Part shown: piece by piece, positions 22,311 to 34,293 of the stretch | Layout: each line of letters starts with the position of its first letter | How positions within the stretch are numbered: position 1 is the first letter of the stretch | Made by a program: the position numbers and the translations under genes | Notes under the pieces: model-generated | What the model saw: only the letters and a program-made list of their open reading frames with translations | What the model was told of the DNA's origin: nothing | The model's database searches: none | Assembly (NCBI RefSeq): GCF_000143415.4 | Contig: NW_003314266.1 | Location: forward strand, 380,503 to 444,502 | Length of the DNA: 64,000 nucleotides | Reading direction: 5' to 3' | Source of the DNA: Selaginella moellendorffii | Taxonomy: Eukaryota; Streptophyta; Lycopodiopsida; Selaginellales; Selaginellaceae

Positions 22311-22482
22311 CCACTTGATTTTTTTTTTCTCTTTGACTGTTTGAATTTCTTATTATCTTTATTTTGTTTGACTAAAAATTTTTCTCTTGCAAAAAAGGAA
22401 AATTGTAGCACATAGAAAGGTTGTTGGAGACAAGAAGACATGAGAAGTTCAATTCGGCACTGGCGACAAGATCACAATCGAC

Positions 22483-22764
22483 ATGTCTATTGGCACATCA
22501 ATAGATACATGTTTACTTAGAGATTCACTGCCTCCTCCCCCATCACCTCCACCATCACCACCTCCACCACTGCCATCACCACCTCCAGCACCACCACCAC
22601 CTCCTCCACCACCACCATCGCCACCGCCACCACCACCGTTGCCACCACCACTACCACTATTGCCTCTACCCTTGCCGCCACCGCCACCACCACCACCCCC
22701 ACCATCATCACTGCCACCTCCACCTTTACTCCTCACTAGCCCACCACTAGCGCAAATCCCTTAA
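22483..22764 (+). CDS. Proline-rich low-complexity exon (possible N-terminal part of second ParB gene)
   Basis: A 93-codon ORF is dominated by Pro with Ser/Leu (CCA/CCT/CCG triplets). It could be an N-terminal exon of the gene that follows, because open sequence coding DREPEEQPGTERVANL begins soon after, at about 22775. It could equally be a CCN microsatellite with no protein. No transcript evidence is available. Confidence 0.3.
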   Translation: MSIGTSIDTCLLRDSLPPPPSPPPSPPPPLPSPPPAPPPPPPPPPSPPPPPPLPPPLPLLPLPLPPPPPPPPPPSSLPPPPLLLTSPPLAQIP

Positions 22765-22774
22765 GTTGGGCAAT

Positions 22775-24762
22775 CTAGTGGTGTTCACGATAGGGAACCT
22801 GAGGAACAGCCTGGAACTGAAAGAGTTGCAAACCTTTCTGACAACGTGGTGGACAAGCACTTCCAAAAGACTGTTATGCGGACAAGGGAAAAAGCAGTTC
22901 ACCAAACACTTGAGGCGCTCAAGTAGCCAGGCCCTTGTGACTTGATAAGAGAAATCCCCTTTTACCATTTGCAGCAGATGAACCTTGTTTACATAGCATC
23001 CAAGTATGTCAACCCGGACATATATAGCTTGTTCAAACAGAATGGCTTTGCAACAAATATCAGTATGTGTCTAGTCTCTTTTTGCAAGCTAGGAACAATG
23101 AAGATCATTACCATCACACCCAAGATTATGAATAGCTGGGATCCTATTTGGAGGAGAAAGTCCCTGGAATTTGATGACATGCTTATCAAACATCCTGAGA
23201 CTCAACAACTTGCGGGGACAATGTTCCAAATTATTGACGGTAACCACCAATATGGAGCTTGGATGAAGTGAATCGACGATCATTTTCGTGATGATCCCAT
23301 CTACCATATCAACATTTCAATCGGCCTGTGTACGTGAGGGGACCTTTGGATGTTAATAGACTTATCTTGGCCTGCCAAAAGATCAATGCATAAATTTTAT
23401 AATTTTACCTCTAACTTCACTTTAACTTGTTTTGTCATGTTTAAATGCAAGCTTGGGCAGTTTGCTGTTCAAGAGCAAAACTTTGTCTATGACATTGAGC
23501 AACTACAATTTTTGGCAAACTTGACATCTGCCAACATTATGGTGATGATCTCGCAACACTTGTTTGGCACTCACGCATTCGAAATGACGGTACAACTTGG
23601 TTCAACAACCTAATCAGTTTTATGCTTGATGTATGGTGTAAGGTATGTCTTTCCCTTTTATTTTATAAAAGCCTCTTTTAATTGTTTTGGTTTTTAGCCT
23701 TTGGTGAAGGTCAAGCAAAATGCTTACGAACTTGCATATCCAGAGAAGAGTCGGGAAGAGTTCTCAGCTGAGTTCGTTCAAATTCAGCACAAAATTCAGC
23801 ATGCAAAATCCTCAAAGTTGAAGAAACTAGTATGCATAACAGACAATCGCAGGCCAAAGGAGTGGCTAGAGACTATAGCCGAAATTTCTTCTCATGAATA
23901 TAACTTTCTTATCTCACTTCATTTTTCTCAATTATGCATATGTTACTTTTGCAGTGAACAAAACTCCAGATGACATGATTTACAATATCGCAAAATCAAA
24001 ACTTTCATATAAGCAACAAATAGAGACTCTGGAGTTCCTCAATGTCTGCTTGATGAATAGAGAGAAAGGACTGCCAGAACTATTTGAGAATATAATGAGA
24101 AGGGCTGTCTACATCATGCAAACTATAAGTGAATGTGAGAAGTTCTTGGCACCACACATTAGTGACGATCCAAATGGCACATTCATATATTTCGACACCT
24201 ACATTAATACATCATTGGAAGGGATTGAAGAGGGGTGGCTGCCAAAAAAGTCTACAAGGACAACAACTTATGATTGCTAACATGGTCAGCCTTATTTCAT
24301 GCGATGTGTAGCTTACAGGTATAATATGATTTCTAAGACTTTTTTTAAATATATATTGTTTACAGGTATCTTTGATATAAAGGCATGCCATTTGAGGCAC
24401 TAGTTTGCACTCGACTTGTTACAAAGGGTGTAAGGGATGGAGGAATATACCCAACAATGTTTGTGAGAGTTCCGAAGGCATGGAAGATAGAATGCCCTTG
24501 GGAGTTGGAGCTCCTAGGGAAGGAGACCTTTACACTAGATCACGAGGAAGTTGTCAATACTAGCAATAATGGCAATGCAAGTGACGATGGAGATGGGGAT
24601 AAGGAAGCTCCAGATCAAGTTCATGTTCCACCACCAAACAGCCAGGATCAAGCTCCAATTCAACTATCAAACAACCATGATTCGGATCAAGTTCTACCAG
24701 TAAATAATGATGATCAAGTGGTTCATAGAATATCACGTCGACCACAAGGTAAGCAAAAGTGA
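22775..24762 (+). pseudogene. Second ParB-like/methyltransferase gene, 5' part (upstream of Ty3 insertion)
   Basis: Pieces on the plus strand run collinear with the large gene at 13.4 kb. A helical N-terminal segment precedes a ParB-like domain (22942-23271; motif FQIIDGNHQYGAW at the 'DGxHRxxA' place, more canonical than in the other copy). Middle exons follow at 23701-23890, 23955-24280 and 24385-24762, the last ending in an acidic Asp/Asn/Gln-rich linker. In-frame stops occur (a TAG at about 22926 after EALK, and a TGA after AWMK at about 23270), and exon borders are harder to place. It is therefore probably a pseudogene. It has no palindromes. The gene is cut by the Ty3 element and continues at 29.7 kb. 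Confidence 0.5.
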
Positions 24763-24810
24763 ATTTTACAAACTAAAGGTGGTAATACATGTTTTTTGCA
24801 GCAATGACAA

Positions 24811-25043
24811 TGTTATGATCCGGCGCAAAAAAACAGAGATCTAATCGCCCTAGACTATGCTACGCCACCTCTTAAGGTTCCTCACCACCTAACCACCCTC
24901 GAACTACCTCAAAAGCTCCACTATGCTGCCGCTCCACTGTGAGCCCTAGGGTAGGTTAAGTCCCTTACCCTAACATGCCTTAATATACCCTTGAGCCTCC
25001 CTTTGACCGATGTTGACCACGTAATCAAAGCCGGCGCCTAACA
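24811..25043 (-). repeat. Left (3') LTR of the Ty3 element
   Basis: The 233-bp LTR starts TGTTATGATC and ends GCGCCTAACA. Next to it, at 25044-25060, lies the polypurine tract (plus-strand run of C; GGGGGGGAAGAA on the coding strand). Confidence 0.92.
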
Positions 25044-25117
25044 ATTCTTCCCCCCCAACAAAGTTCTTGTCCCAATGACTAGTTGTATCGGTGATCACCC
25101 TTTCTGGGAAACTCTGC

Positions 25118-26345
25118 TCAAGCTCCTGGTCCATCTTCCACAGCTATATACATCAAGGAGGCATTGGGCCCGTCACTCCGAGATAGTACACCTTTCAACT
25201 GGCTGATATAAAATACCGGATGAATTTTCACCCCAGCTGGCAGCCGCACCCTATAAGCCGCTTTACCAATGCGCTCCAGCACTTCATATGGACCAGCATA
25301 TCGATAGGAAAGTTTATCACTCTTCCCTGTCCGTAAAGGCACCAAAGTGTTCCGCCGCTCACTTGACGGAAAGATCACTCGCACAAAGACGAGATCACCC
25401 ACCTTATATTCCCGGAATTGGTGATGCTCATTGGCAAAATTCTCCGCTCTATCCTGAGCTGCTTGCAAATTCCGTTCACCACCAAGATCTCATCAAGTTC
25501 TGTGGCCAGATCAGTTGCCTCGGAATCAAGCTTATCTTGAAAGTCCTTACTCAAATGCATCCCAACTCCACTGCTGTTTGAGGATACCTTCCAAACATGG
25601 CAAAGTAAAGACTTAGCTTGGTTCCACTGTGTTGGCTATTGTTGTAAGCAAATTGCACCAACGGAAGATATAAATCCCACTGTCCTTGCTTTTGACCAAT
25701 GCTATAACGTAGCATATCCTCCACCACCTGATTCACACGCTCGGTTTGCCCATCCGTCTGAGGATGATCTCCACTCGAGAGTTTCAAAGTCACTTGCATA
25801 GCCTTTGCAAAGCTTTTCCAAAATCCACTGGTGAACTTTGAATCTCGATCACTAATGATGTTCTCCGGCAAACCAAAATCAAGAAAAACCTTCTCCAAGT
25901 AAACCGTAGCCAAGTCTGAGGCAGTGACATTCTTCCAAAGAGCCAACAACCGCACATATTTCGTCAACTGATCCACTATGACCCATACTTGCTCCTTTTG
26001 CCTCTATGTTCGTGGCAAACAAGTGATGAAGTCCATAGAGATACTACACCAACGGCTCTGAGGAATAGGTAAAGGTTGCAAAAGTCCCCCCAGCTTCTCC
26101 TGTGGCACCTTAACCTGCTGACAAAGCTCGCATGATTTACAATACTTGAGGATATCAGCCTTCATATTCCTCCAATAAAAGTTGCGCTTAATCAACTCAT
26201 ACGTCTTCTTCCCCCTAAAATGACCGGCCTCTGGACGATCATGATAGTGGAATAAAACTTGAGTAATTAACGCATCCACCCGTGGCAAATATACATGGCC
26301 ATTGTAGTAGAGAATCCTATCCACCAATGAGAAAGGAGCTTCCAT
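25118..26345 (-). pseudogene. Ty3 integrase region
   Basis: The HHCC zinc-binding part is at 26345-26004 (HYHDRPEAGHF ... CKSCELCQQ). The core at 25976-25551 includes 'DHPQTDGQTERVNQ' with its Glu, and 'ISDRDSKFTS' with the second catalytic Asp. The C-terminal part is at 25468-25118 (GDLVFVRV ... GPYEVLERIG ... YRVRLP), in a different frame. Stops between pieces show decay. No chromodomain was recognised after the last piece. Confidence 0.8.
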
Positions 26346-26351
26346 CTGGTC

Positions 26352-28181
26352 TCACAAAGAGGCCACCTCCGCATCCTGAGCCTGAGCATGCTTAACCAAC
26401 TGCCCAAACTCGCTGACCACCTTACTCAAATGATGACAAAATCGTGTTTGTAACGTCGTTATATGACGAACACGAGATAAAGCATCTGCCACCACATTTG
26501 ATTTTCCCGGACGATGCTCAATAGGAAACTCCCCAAACTCCATGAGTTTGACCATCCAACAAGCTTGCCAAGTGTTCAACTCCTTCTGTGTGAAAAGATA
26601 CACAAGAGGTTTGTGATCTATCAACACCACGAACACTGCACCATAAAGATAGTGTCGCCACATCCGAAAAGCATGAACAATAGAGAGTAACTCTTGCTCA
26701 TATGTGGAATAGCGTTGCTCCGCGGAATTCAAAGTTCGACTCTCATATGCAATATGCTGTCCTTCTTGCATGAGAACTCCTCCCAGTGCATAACCACTCG
26801 CATCGCATGTCACCTCGTAAGCTTTCGATGGATCAGCAATGCGAAGCACTGGAGCCTTGCTCAACAATCGTTTCAGCACCACAAAACTCTCCTCTTGTGG
26901 CTGCTTCCACTCGAATGGCACATTCTTGCGTAACAACTGCGTCAAAGGAATAGCCACCTCAGCAAACATATGCTGGAAATGTCGGTAGTAACTAGCCATA
27001 CCAAGAAAATTGCACAACTCCACCATTGTAGTTGGTGTAGGGCAGTTTTTCACCATAGCCACCTTCCTTGGATTTGTCTTGACACCCTTAGATGTCACAA
27101 TATGGCCTAGATATTCCACCATCGACTTTGCAAAGTCATATTTTCTCTTCTTCACATAACATTTGTTGTCTCGGAGTAATAAAAGAACCTTGCGCAAATG
27201 CACCTTATGCTCCTCCATATTCTTGCTAAAAACAAGAATATTGTCTAAGAAAATCTTTACAAACTCATGAAGATAACGCCCAAACACTTTCGTCATCAAT
27301 CAAGTAAATGTGGCTGGTTTATTTGTCAAACTAAACGGCATAACTGTAAACTCAAAATGTCCAAAGCTTGTGTTGAATGCCATCTTGGAGATAGATGCAT
27401 CATCCATTGCAATATGATGATATTCACTCCTCAAATCAATTTTGGTAAACACTCGTGCTTCACCAAGCTTGTCTAGGATATCATCCACACGTGGCATCGG
27501 CATCTTATCCTTCACTGTCTTTTTGTTCAAAGCGCAGTAGTCAATACACATCTGCATTGAACCGTCCTTCTTCTTCACAAGCAAGACCGGAGCACCAAAC
27601 GGGGACTTACTTGGCTGAATAAATCCAAACTCAAGTAACTCCTTGACTTGTTGTTGAACTTCTTGCTCCTTCGCATAACTTAACTGAAAATGGACACTGG
27701 TAAATTGGCTGCGTCCTCGGCTCCAATGTAATCCCATGCTCCACACCTCGTAATGGAGGCAACCCATGAGGAAGTTCAGATGGAAAAATATCAGAAACTC
27801 ATCAAGTACATCCCGTACTACTGCTTCTTCCCCACACGTGCCTTGGGCCCCCAAGTCACGAATAAACAGCAAGTAACTCGAAAGTGCTTTTCCATTATGA
27901 CAAGCCCGCTTCAAAGATGTAGCAGAGAGCATAACAACTAATGGTTGAATGCCCTCACCAAACCACACATCTTTAATGCCACCATACTCCAGCGAGATAT
28001 GCTTAATACTCCACTTTATCTCTGGATCCACCTTCACCAACCATGACATCCCAAGAATGAGATCCACATGATAGATATCCGTGAGATAAAAAGTCTCCAC
28101 AAATGTGGTTTTGCCAACCAACACTTCCAGCCCTTCGACACAAGCATCGAAATGCTGAGTAGAGGTAGCTGCACCTTCCAC
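26352..28181 (-). pseudogene. Ty3 reverse transcriptase and RNase H region
   Basis: RT starts around 27690 ([27 protein letters not shown]). It is broken by an in-frame TGA at 27297-27299 and continues with the active-site block FLDNILVFSK, where the second Asp of the usual FLDD is Asn. RNase H follows (EVTCDASGYALGGVL, TYEQELLSIVHAFRMWRHYL, ADALSRV). The Asn substitution and the stop mean this copy is unlikely to encode active RT. 5' to RT, the residues '[10 protein letters not shown]' mark the end of the protease. Confidence 0.85.
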
Positions 28182-28196
28182 TGTGTATGGAAGAAC

Positions 28197-29504
28197 TCAG
28201 CGTGTGACCAAGCCATGCTCCGCAACAAACTTTGTCGAAACAAAGTTGTCATCGCTCCCACCATCTAGTAAAATCTGCACTAGATCGCCACAGAACACAC
28301 CCTCCAGCATTAAAGCTGATTCATGTGTATCCTTGAGCTCCATCTTGTTCCACACACAATTGAGCTGATGAGCAACAATCGAAAGTCTCTTCCTCCGACT
28401 GGAATGGTTGTTCTCGTCATCCTCACGCTGCAAAGTTTGTAACTTTTTAGTATCTGATTTACCGTGAGAAGAAGATTGGCTATTCTTCTTGTCCTGCTAC
28501 TTATTCTTCAACTACGGACAATCAGCTTTGTAGTGTCCAAGTTCGCCGCAATGATGACAACCCTATCTATAATTCTTCACAAAGAACTTTTGCTTCTTGG
28601 ACCCCTTTGCATCCTAAGTAGTCACCACCGACTTCAATTTGTGATGCTTGTTCCCATCCTTGTGTCCACGGCAATCATCACGACGATTCTTGATAGGACT
28701 TCGCGAACGCTTGCGAGACTTGTGCTTATCATTGTCAAGTCGACGAGCTGCATCAAAGAGCTCCTCCAAACTCTTTATAGGCTGAGAATGACGCAAGTAT
28801 TGCCGCATGCTCTCACTATATAGGCCATCAATGAAGTAGGACTTGTTCTGATCCGGATCCTTTGTTAGAACACGACTAATCAAGCGAGTAAGCTTCTCAA
28901 TATAGTCCCCGAGTGTCATTTTCCCTTGCTGGAAATGTCGAAGTTCTGTACGAGCATTCTCCATGTCGTAATGAGGGGCAAAACGTAAATGGAAAGCAGC
29001 CTCAAACTCATCCATGGTAGACACTGGTGGTTTCTTATCTGCAACACGGGACTCCTCAAGCCAATTCCACCATCGAAGACCCGTATCACGCAAAACCATC
29101 AGATCAGCCACTAAAGCCTTTGCATCTGGAGTTCCTCTAGCAGCCAAGAACTTCTTCACATTGGCTAGCCAAGCAAGACACTTGTCCACACCACCATCAC
29201 CGGAAAAAGTTGGAATTTTGAGTCGATCTACCAAAGAAGGCTTACTTGGAGCGCTACCCCATCCAGCCTCGAGTGCCTCAACACGCCCACACATGGTATT
29301 CATCATGCCATGCATCTCGTCTTGCATCTCTTGCTGATTTCGATTAAGGGCTCGCAGCTCATGAACCACATCTTGAATAGTCCAAATCTCCGCAGCTTCA
29401 TTGGCACCATCGTCGGCACCACCATTGACAATAGGATTCCAGCATTCAGCTTGGTCGGCTATCGCAACCAACTCCTCTGATACCAATGTTATGATCCGGC
29501 ACAA
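28197..29504 (-). pseudogene. Ty3 gag and protease region
   Basis: Gag at 29504-28614 includes the retrotransposon gag domain (RWWNWLEE, FRLRFAPHYD-like 'HLRFAPHYD', QGKMTLGDYIEKL). A CCHC knuckle (CHHCGELGHYKADC) is encoded at about 28562-28515, after a frame break. The protease piece at 28433-28197 has ILLDGGSDDNFVS, where the usual D(S/T)G reads DGG. The region is decayed. Confidence 0.8.
29474..29486 (-). other. Ty3 primer-binding site (tRNA-iMet)
   Basis: On the minus strand, TTGGTATCAGAGG directly follows the 5' LTR. TGGTATCAGAG is complementary to the 3' end of plant initiator tRNA-Met. Confidence 0.9.
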
Positions 29505-29719
29505 AAAGACAGAGATCTAGTCGCCCTAGACTATGCTACGCCACCTCTTGAGGTTCCTCACCACCCAACCACCCCCGAGCTACCTCAAAAGCTCCACTAC
29601 GCCGCCGCTCCACTATGAGCCCTAGGGTAGGTTAAGTCCTTTACCCTAACATGCCTTAATATACCCTTGAGCCTCCCTTTGACCGACGTTGACCACGTAG
29701 TCAAAGCTGGCGCCTAACA
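29487..29719 (-). repeat. Right (5') LTR of the Ty3 element
   Basis: The 233-bp LTR is collinear with 24811-25043 with scattered substitutions and no gaps noticed. Confidence 0.92.
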
Positions 29720-29724
29720 GACTG

Positions 29725-30926
29725 TTAGTAGTAATTTTATTCCAGCTTGACGAGATGCTCGTGAAGAGGAGTTGGAAGAACTCTCATCGACAATATAGCA
29801 TATGATGGTAACATATTATTTATTGCTTTTTTCATTCACTTAGCTCCTTTATAGGTTTGTCCTGTATCCCCAATAACACAACGAGGCATTGTGGGTATCT
29901 TTATTAGCTCTTACAGTAGATTTTTGACATCTTTCATGGAAGACAACATCAACATGAATATACAGTGTCAGTTCAACCGTTAGTGCCAAAAGATACAAAG
30001 GCCCTTGCTCCCAATTGCAAACTTCATTCTCTTCGACTTTCCAGATGGTCTTTCAGATATCGATGGGAAAGTTGAGGATTGGAACTTTCTCACACCTAAC
30101 CACATACACAATGGATTCTTATTGTCCAAAGCATTTATGCTCGAAGTTGGCCATGTCATCTTCATCCTACCGAACGACCCCAACTGGATGTATGAGCTTA
30201 TGACATGTGTAGCAAAAGTTCATTTCAAGTCATTCTCTTCCAAATGCAGCATGGATCCTATTGGCGTCGATATGAGGGGCATCCAAGGGAAGTCTGAAAA
30301 GGTGAGTATGTATTTTATATTTTTATCTAATTTCTAAACATTTTTATTTTTCAGGTTATGATGTGAACCTATCATACCTTCCGCAGAAATACACATGATG
30401 GGTTTCATGATAGCGAACGTGCAACATGTGTTTTGCTTGGGTACGATAGTTCCACTAACATCATACCCAACTTTGTGGATGAGCAAATCCGCAACACGTT
30501 TCCAGAGTATTGATTTCAAACTCCATTGGCAATGCAAGTCTTGCTTGAGCTCTATTGCCCATCAGATGGTGTTGTGATTGATTGCATAGCAGGTAGCGGT
30601 TTTATGATGGAGGCAACACATGACTCTGGTAGGTCGGTGTTTGCTATTGAAGAACATCATTTCTTCAAACACCAGCTCAAAGGATTTTGTGAGTTGCCTC
30701 CAACTTCAAGGATGTAAATTATGTTTATTAAAATTTCAATATATGTTTAATTCTATTTTATAGATCACTGTCACCTAGAGTTTCTAGAATTGGAGGCTTT
30801 GGAAGTCTCCTTGACTATGCAGGAGCTATGACTCAACATATGCAAAGTGAATCTTCCCCACAATACCAATATAGGAGGAAGCATAAAAGAAATCATTATA
30901 TTGATGATGAGGCAGAAGAAAATTAA
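29725..30926 (+). pseudogene. Second ParB-like/methyltransferase gene, 3' part
   Basis: Downstream of the Ty3 element the plus strand encodes FILFDFPDGLSDIDG (position of the DPPY-type motif IV) and LEVGHVIFILPND (30000-30300). Near 30540-30700 it encodes LYCPSDGVVIDCIAGSG with GRSVFAIEE, matching the 'GDxVLDPFAGSGTT...GRxxIGxE' SAM-binding motif that is C-terminal in beta-class amino-methyltransferases. The last exon (30764-30926) ends in a basic-acidic tail (DDEAEEN). The FAGSG-like motif is better kept than in the 13.4-kb gene. Exon joins were not fully resolved. No FCP1-like domain follows, so this copy lacks the C-terminal phosphatase module. Confidence 0.5.
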
Positions 30927-30929
30927 TTG

Positions 30930-32380
30930 CATCCTTATATAAAATGAAAAGCTTGTTATATATCAAATGTCAGTGAAAGTGTTAGATGTCAGTAAAAGTG
31001 TCAGATGTCAGTGTCAGTGTCAAATATCATAATTGCAAATTATCATTCTCACCTACCACCATCACTTTGTAGCGCTTGTGTTTTGCTATCTCCTCCTTCA
31101 ACATTTTGTAAACAATTGTATATGATATAATAGCACCTTCTAAAACAAAGTATGTTACCTACAACTAATATCATTTTATTATATTTTTTCTTTTAATAGT
31201 GACAATACTATAGTATAGTAAAGTAATTCTAGATCTTACATTCCACTATAGGGTGGCCTAAAAACCCTATATTTTGCATTAGCTAATGCAGTGTTTCCCA
31301 AGAGGATGTTGTTCTTCACCATGAAGTGCGTAATTCATTCTTGAATCTATTGTACATCCACACGTGCATATTTTCCAAACCCGCCGTTAGGCAATTCTTA
31401 TAGTGCTCAAGAAAAGTTTGTAAACCCATAGAGCCATTTGTCTTGTCCAAGAAAAAATAACATATTAAACACCGAATGTAATAGCGTTCTATGCTTTCAA
31501 GTAGTCTTGCCATAACATGAGCAAGATCTTGCAAAAACATGTGGCATTGCTCTTGAAGCGCTAGAGGCAATCCCTCTCTAGTAGCAAGATTCGGAATTTC
31601 ACATATAAGGAGCTCTAATTTAGCTTCACTAGAGCCCTCAGCAGAAAAAGGATTGTTATGTGGAGGTGAAGGTGGAATGTTAGTAGAACTTAGGGATGCA
31701 AGTGGAAATTGATATGAAATGCTAAGGGGCCAAGTACAAGTAGTAATGACTTTCCTTCAAGCCATTTCAATACAAACTTCCAAGGAGCTCAAGGAGAACA
31801 AAAAAACTACGATAACTATAACTTTTTTAAATAGTTCATATACTAAGTTTTAGTCTTGGGAATGAGGTTTATTTAGTATGACACTGACAATACTTAAATT
31901 CTTTAAATGTCAATCTTGGAAATGGGGCTTCATAATACTAGCTTGCTTGTAAACATAAGAGCTTCTAGAATTTTAGATTATCGTGTATACATATGCTCTA
32001 TCATTATGATGAAATCCTACTTTACTACACATATATTCTTTTCTACACATGCCAAATGTCTAAGGAAATAAATTGCAAGGAAATATAGACTATATTATAG
32101 TGGTAGAGCACATTAGCACGCTACCATTCTCTCGTGTGAGATTGCCTTTCAATCTTGGAAATGTAGATAAAGTTGATTCTTTGATATGATATTACTTTTG
32201 AGTCTTTCGAAATATTTCGATTTCTTTTATTATTATTTACAAACAACTCTCGAAAACTTTTAATGAGGATTCATTGCAAAAATATACCTTGGTCTTATCA
32301 TATGAGAGGATTGCGATATAGACAGGCAACAGAGTTTTTAATATGAATTAATATGTAAATTACAAATGTCATGGAAAGTT
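30930..32380. other. AT-rich intergenic region, weak ORFs only
   Basis: An 84-codon ORF at 31316-31570 (-) encodes a helical segment with no known motif. It continues open-ended upstream toward 31.74 kb and could be part of an unrecognised gene paired with the small protein gene. Nothing else is supported. Confidence 0.35.
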
Positions 32381-32629
32381 TTATAGAGTAGATTTTTTGA
32401 TGCTTTCCACTGTGCTGTTCATTTCTTCATTTCTCTTGCCCTGAACTGTTGTTTCAGAAGTAACAAAAGCATTTTCATCAATCATGATAGTGGTCTTCAC
32501 ATTCCCAGATGGGTAATAAGGACTAAGAGTGTAATATGGAGATTGTGGTAGTGAAACAAAATTAGTATTTTCACATTCCTTTGCATTACAACTCTTACTC
32601 ACAGATCTTGTATTTTCCTTGCTTCCCAT
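32381..32629 (-). CDS. Conserved small protein (SLPQSPYYT family), second copy, ~82 aa
   Basis: The frame uses the ATG at 32629-32627 (MGSKEN); an upstream in-frame start would give 104 aa. The conserved core is FVSLPQSPYYT, then ENAFVTSETTVQGK, then a Ser/Thr/Lys tail, aligning along its whole length with the 85-aa protein at 4700-4957. A 5-residue insertion (LSPYY) follows the SPYYT block. Function is unknown. As in the first cassette, it lies on the minus strand near a ParB-methyltransferase gene on the plus strand, here about 1.45 kb downstream. Confidence 0.6.
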   Translation of the reverse strand: MGSKENTRSVSKSCNAKECENTNFVSLPQSPYYTLSPYYPSGNVKTTIMIDENAFVTSETTVQGKRNEEMNSTVESIKKSTL

Positions 32630-32969
32630 CTTCTCAAGAACCCTAAAAAATCTTTTGAATGAAGGAATAGTATCTATAGCTGTAAAAGTATTCAAAATAT
32701 TAAGTAGTCAAATCAAAATATGACAGCTGTAACAGCTGTCATAATAAAATAATATAGCTTTATAAAAGATAGGTTCTCATGAACTTTGTCTTTTTTAAAC
32801 AATTTAATCTTATAGAAACTTTTAACTCAAATATTTACGTATTTAAATATTTTAAAGTTTGCTAGAACCTTCATTTGTTCAATTTAGATTTCCTTTGTAA
32901 TACTTCTTATTGACTATGTTAACTTGAGTTGACTTGTGCTAAATTGAGCTCAACTCAACTTTGGACCAT

Positions 32970-34150
32970 CCCCACAATTTAGTTCCATTCCATATTTAGT
33001 AAATTTCAAGTTAGTCCTAGAGACTAACTCCTGGTATTAGGGGTGGCTAAGAATGAAAGTCCAAAGCATATGTTCCTCCAAGAAGGGGGGGGGAAGGGGT
33101 TAGGGGGGAGGGCGAGGGAGGAGGGGGGGAGGGTGGGTATGGCCGACCAACTTAAGGCATAGTGTAACTTCTTTTTGTGTGGTTGTCTTTGTTCTGTGCC
33201 CGACTTAGGGCTAAGCCCAAGTTCCATACCATGTTAGTTGGTGGAATACCCATATTCTCATATTAGACCATTAGTATGTTGAAATAACATCAAACTTTGT
33301 TTGGCTCCATTTTGCATATTAGTCCTGGCATTGGGATACTAGATGCTCTAGGACTGTTCTAAGTCGTTTCGTGCTCGTATCCTTTCACTTTTTAGACTGT
33401 ATACTTCAAAATTGTTCCATGATCCGGTTTTGTCACTCCTTAGCTCCATGCTTAGAAGTTTGGCTCTGTTCCTTCTTTTAGTGGCCTAAGACCCTAAAAC
33501 TCAGGTTCCACTCTGCTGTTCTTTGGAGATGTGGCATGTGGCACATGGAATGTGACACATGGCATATAAAGGGTTTACGTTCTACTTTATGGTTATCCTA
33601 TGGTAAATCACCATAGAATAAAGAGTGAAAACCATGTGTGTTACATTTAGCATCAAAGAATATATCTCAACAAGTACTATCCAATGAGATTGGGTAACTA
33701 GTCTTATTACATATGCAGAGATGAAAACAATGATCCGAATGGATACATGTTTGGGTGCTAAAATTTTGTATTTGTTCCTTAGGTATGGATTTTGGTTACC
33801 TTATATACCACATTATGTGAGCTTGCTCTTGGGCTCATAAAAAAGATTGAGTTGTTCTGTTTGCACAAGTTTGTGCTTGGGCTCGTGAGTGAGGCACATT
33901 AGCAATTCAAGGTTACACTTTGAGTTGACAAGATTAAGTTAGCCTATTGGTGATTCTGTGAATTGTTCTATGTACCATGGGAAAAAGTAAACCTCCGCTG
34001 GGTTTGCTATGAGTGGCGAATAGGCTAGTTCATAATTGTTTAGCACGGCACTAATGGATCCTTCTTAGGCATATTTATAAGTGGATCAATCAAGCCTATA
34101 GGGATTAGTCTATTAGTTCAAATAGTCATTGCCATACTCTCTCATAAACT
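32970..34150 (+). mobile_element. LTR family A copy with start of internal region
   Basis: This is collinear with 42.50-43.16 kb and, inverted, with 60.31-61.6 kb. It includes a G-rich tract (33085-33130) that differs between copies. The LTR ends at about 33643 (GTGTGTTACA). It is followed by a primer-site-like TAGCATCAAAG and roughly 500 bp of internal sequence that also occurs inverted at 59.76-60.30 kb. No coding region survives. Confidence 0.6.
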
Positions 34151-34293
34151 TTTCTTGGATTGAACTAAATGCAATGCAAAAGTAAGCTTGAGGTTTGGTC
34201 AAAGATAAGACTAAAAAGAAAGTCCTCAAAGACAAAAGATCAAACATGTAAATTATTTTCTCTTCTTGGAGAGATGATTTGCAATGAGGTGTG

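Larger units (their letters stand above)
24811..29719 (-). mobile_element. Ty3/gypsy LTR retrotransposon, 4.9 kb, defective
   Basis: It has identical-length LTRs (233 bp each, TGTTATGATC...CCTAACA), a tRNA-iMet primer-binding site, a G-rich polypurine tract, and the domain order gag, protease, RT, RNase H, integrase on the minus strand, which is diagnostic of Ty3/gypsy. Flanking 5-mers are GACAA and GACTG, so a clean target duplication is not visible. The LTRs differ by roughly 18 substitutions over 233 bp (counted by eye), so the insertion is not recent. Several stops and frame changes break the polyprotein. Confidence 0.92.

Noticed and set aside
24806-29724. Five-bp target duplication of the Ty3 element
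   Set aside because: The flanks GACAA and GACTG match at only three of five positions, so no duplication is claimed.
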